A stretch of 5,911 bases of DNA from Thermoplasmata archaeon (GTDB lineage Archaea > Thermoplasmatota > Thermoplasmata > Lutacidiplasmatales > UBA184), in the NCBI GenBank assembly GCA_030043255.1, contig JASHYB010000074.1, forward strand, positions 1 to 5,911. The letters are read 5' to 3'. Below are positions 5,650 to 5,911 of the stretch, in pieces; position 1 is the stretch's first letter; each line of letters starts with the position of its first letter. The translations under genes and the position numbers were made by a program. The notes below the pieces were generated by a model. It searched no databases. It worked only from the letters and a program-made list of their open reading frames with translations, and was not told the DNA's origin.

Positions 5650-5681
5650 CCTCCGGAGGTCGAGCGCGTCGGGCGATCGCC

Positions 5682-5911
5682 GTGGTCCGCTGGATTTCCG
5701 ACGAGGCCGGCGAAGAGGCCGCGCTCCTGCAGGCGCTCGGGATCGCCTCGGCCGACGAGCTGTTCCGCGACGTGCCGAAGAAGGCCCGGCTCGGGCGGCT
5801 GGGGGTCGGCCCGGGGCACGAGGAGCGGGAGGTCGTCGCGCAGGTCGACCGCCTGCTGGAGCGGAACCGACCGCTCGGGCGGTTCGCGAACTTCCTCGGC
5901 GGCCGCGTCGT
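5682..5911 (+). CDS. gcvPA: Glycine dehydrogenase (decarboxylating) subunit 1 (P-protein, N-terminal subunit), 5' part
   Basis: The first 76 codons of a gene that leaves the window at the right edge. The protein resembles the N-terminus of the two-subunit type of glycine cleavage P-protein found in archaea and many bacteria: a helix, then Leu-Gly-Ile-Ala-Ser-Ala-Asp-Glu-Leu-Phe-Arg-Asp-Val-Pro at 19-32, then a second helix with Glu-Arg-Glu-Val-Val at 48-52, then Asn-x-x-Leu-Gly-Arg-Phe-Ala-Asn-Phe-Leu-Gly-Gly at 62-74, where the family has the start of the Phe-Leu-Gly-x-Gly motif. The P-protein decarboxylates glycine with pyridoxal phosphate and passes the aminomethyl group to the lipoyl H-protein; the PLP lysine lies in subunit 2, not here. 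The start is GTG at 5682-5684; no other usable in-frame start lies upstream, and no Shine-Dalgarno is within reach. Identification rests on the N-terminal pattern only, since the rest is outside the window. Confidence 0.88.
   Translation, partial: MVRWISDEAGEEAALLQALGIASADELFRDVPKKARLGRLGVGPGHEEREVVAQVDRLLERNRPLGRFANFLGGRV

Noticed and set aside
1..5911. Search for a mobile element, CRISPR array, RNA gene, toxin-antitoxin pair or defence system
   Set aside because: No terminal repeats, spaced repeats, tRNA-like cloverleaf, transposase, nuclease-helicase pair or small gene pair could be seen. Every stretch is covered by a housekeeping-type gene or a short promoter region.

Overview
The window is very GC-rich (roughly 70% by eye, with almost every third codon position G or C) and looks archaeal. 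Several genes are characteristic archaeal or archaeal-eukaryotic families: a KH-less beta-CASP nuclease of the archaeal CPSF type, a NOG1-like GTPase, a JAMM/MPN+ peptidase, and an archaeal-type inositol-monophosphatase-fold enzyme next to an NAD kinase. At least three genes have an AT-rich TATA-like box about 25-28 bases before the start codon and no Shine-Dalgarno sequence, the usual pattern of archaeal leaderless transcription. A high-GC member of the Thermoplasmatota or a related euryarchaeal lineage would fit, but the lineage is inferred and not shown.

Layout. Positions 1-1961, minus strand: a tightly overlapped operon of an IMPase-fold phosphatase (probably NADP(H) phosphatase or archaeal IMPase/FBPase), NAD kinase, and the first 101 codons of a JAMM/MPN+ metalloprotease that runs off the left edge. 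Positions 1962-2061: a 100-base divergent promoter region. Positions 2062-3294, plus strand: the beta-CASP metallo-beta-lactamase nuclease. Its 3' end overlaps by 11 bases the end of a convergent HAD-family hydrolase on the minus strand (3284-4081). Positions 4120-4458 and 4482-5564, minus strand: a small soluble Rieske ferredoxin downstream of a NOG1-like GTPase. Positions 5565-5681: a second divergent promoter region with one AT-rich element. Positions 5682-5911, plus strand: the N-terminus of glycine dehydrogenase (decarboxylating) subunit 1, cut by the right edge.

How they fit together. The phosphatase-kinase pair is the clearest functional unit: it would set NAD/NADP balance, and its order and 4-base overlap match the order of domains in the fused NADP phosphatase/NAD kinase known from Methanocaldococcus jannaschii. 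The remaining genes are housekeeping functions (RNA processing, ribosome assembly, protein turnover, glycine cleavage, electron transfer) with no sign of a shared pathway. There are no RNA genes, CRISPR arrays, insertion sequences or phage genes, and I see no defence system. No stretch longer than about 120 bases lacks a gene.
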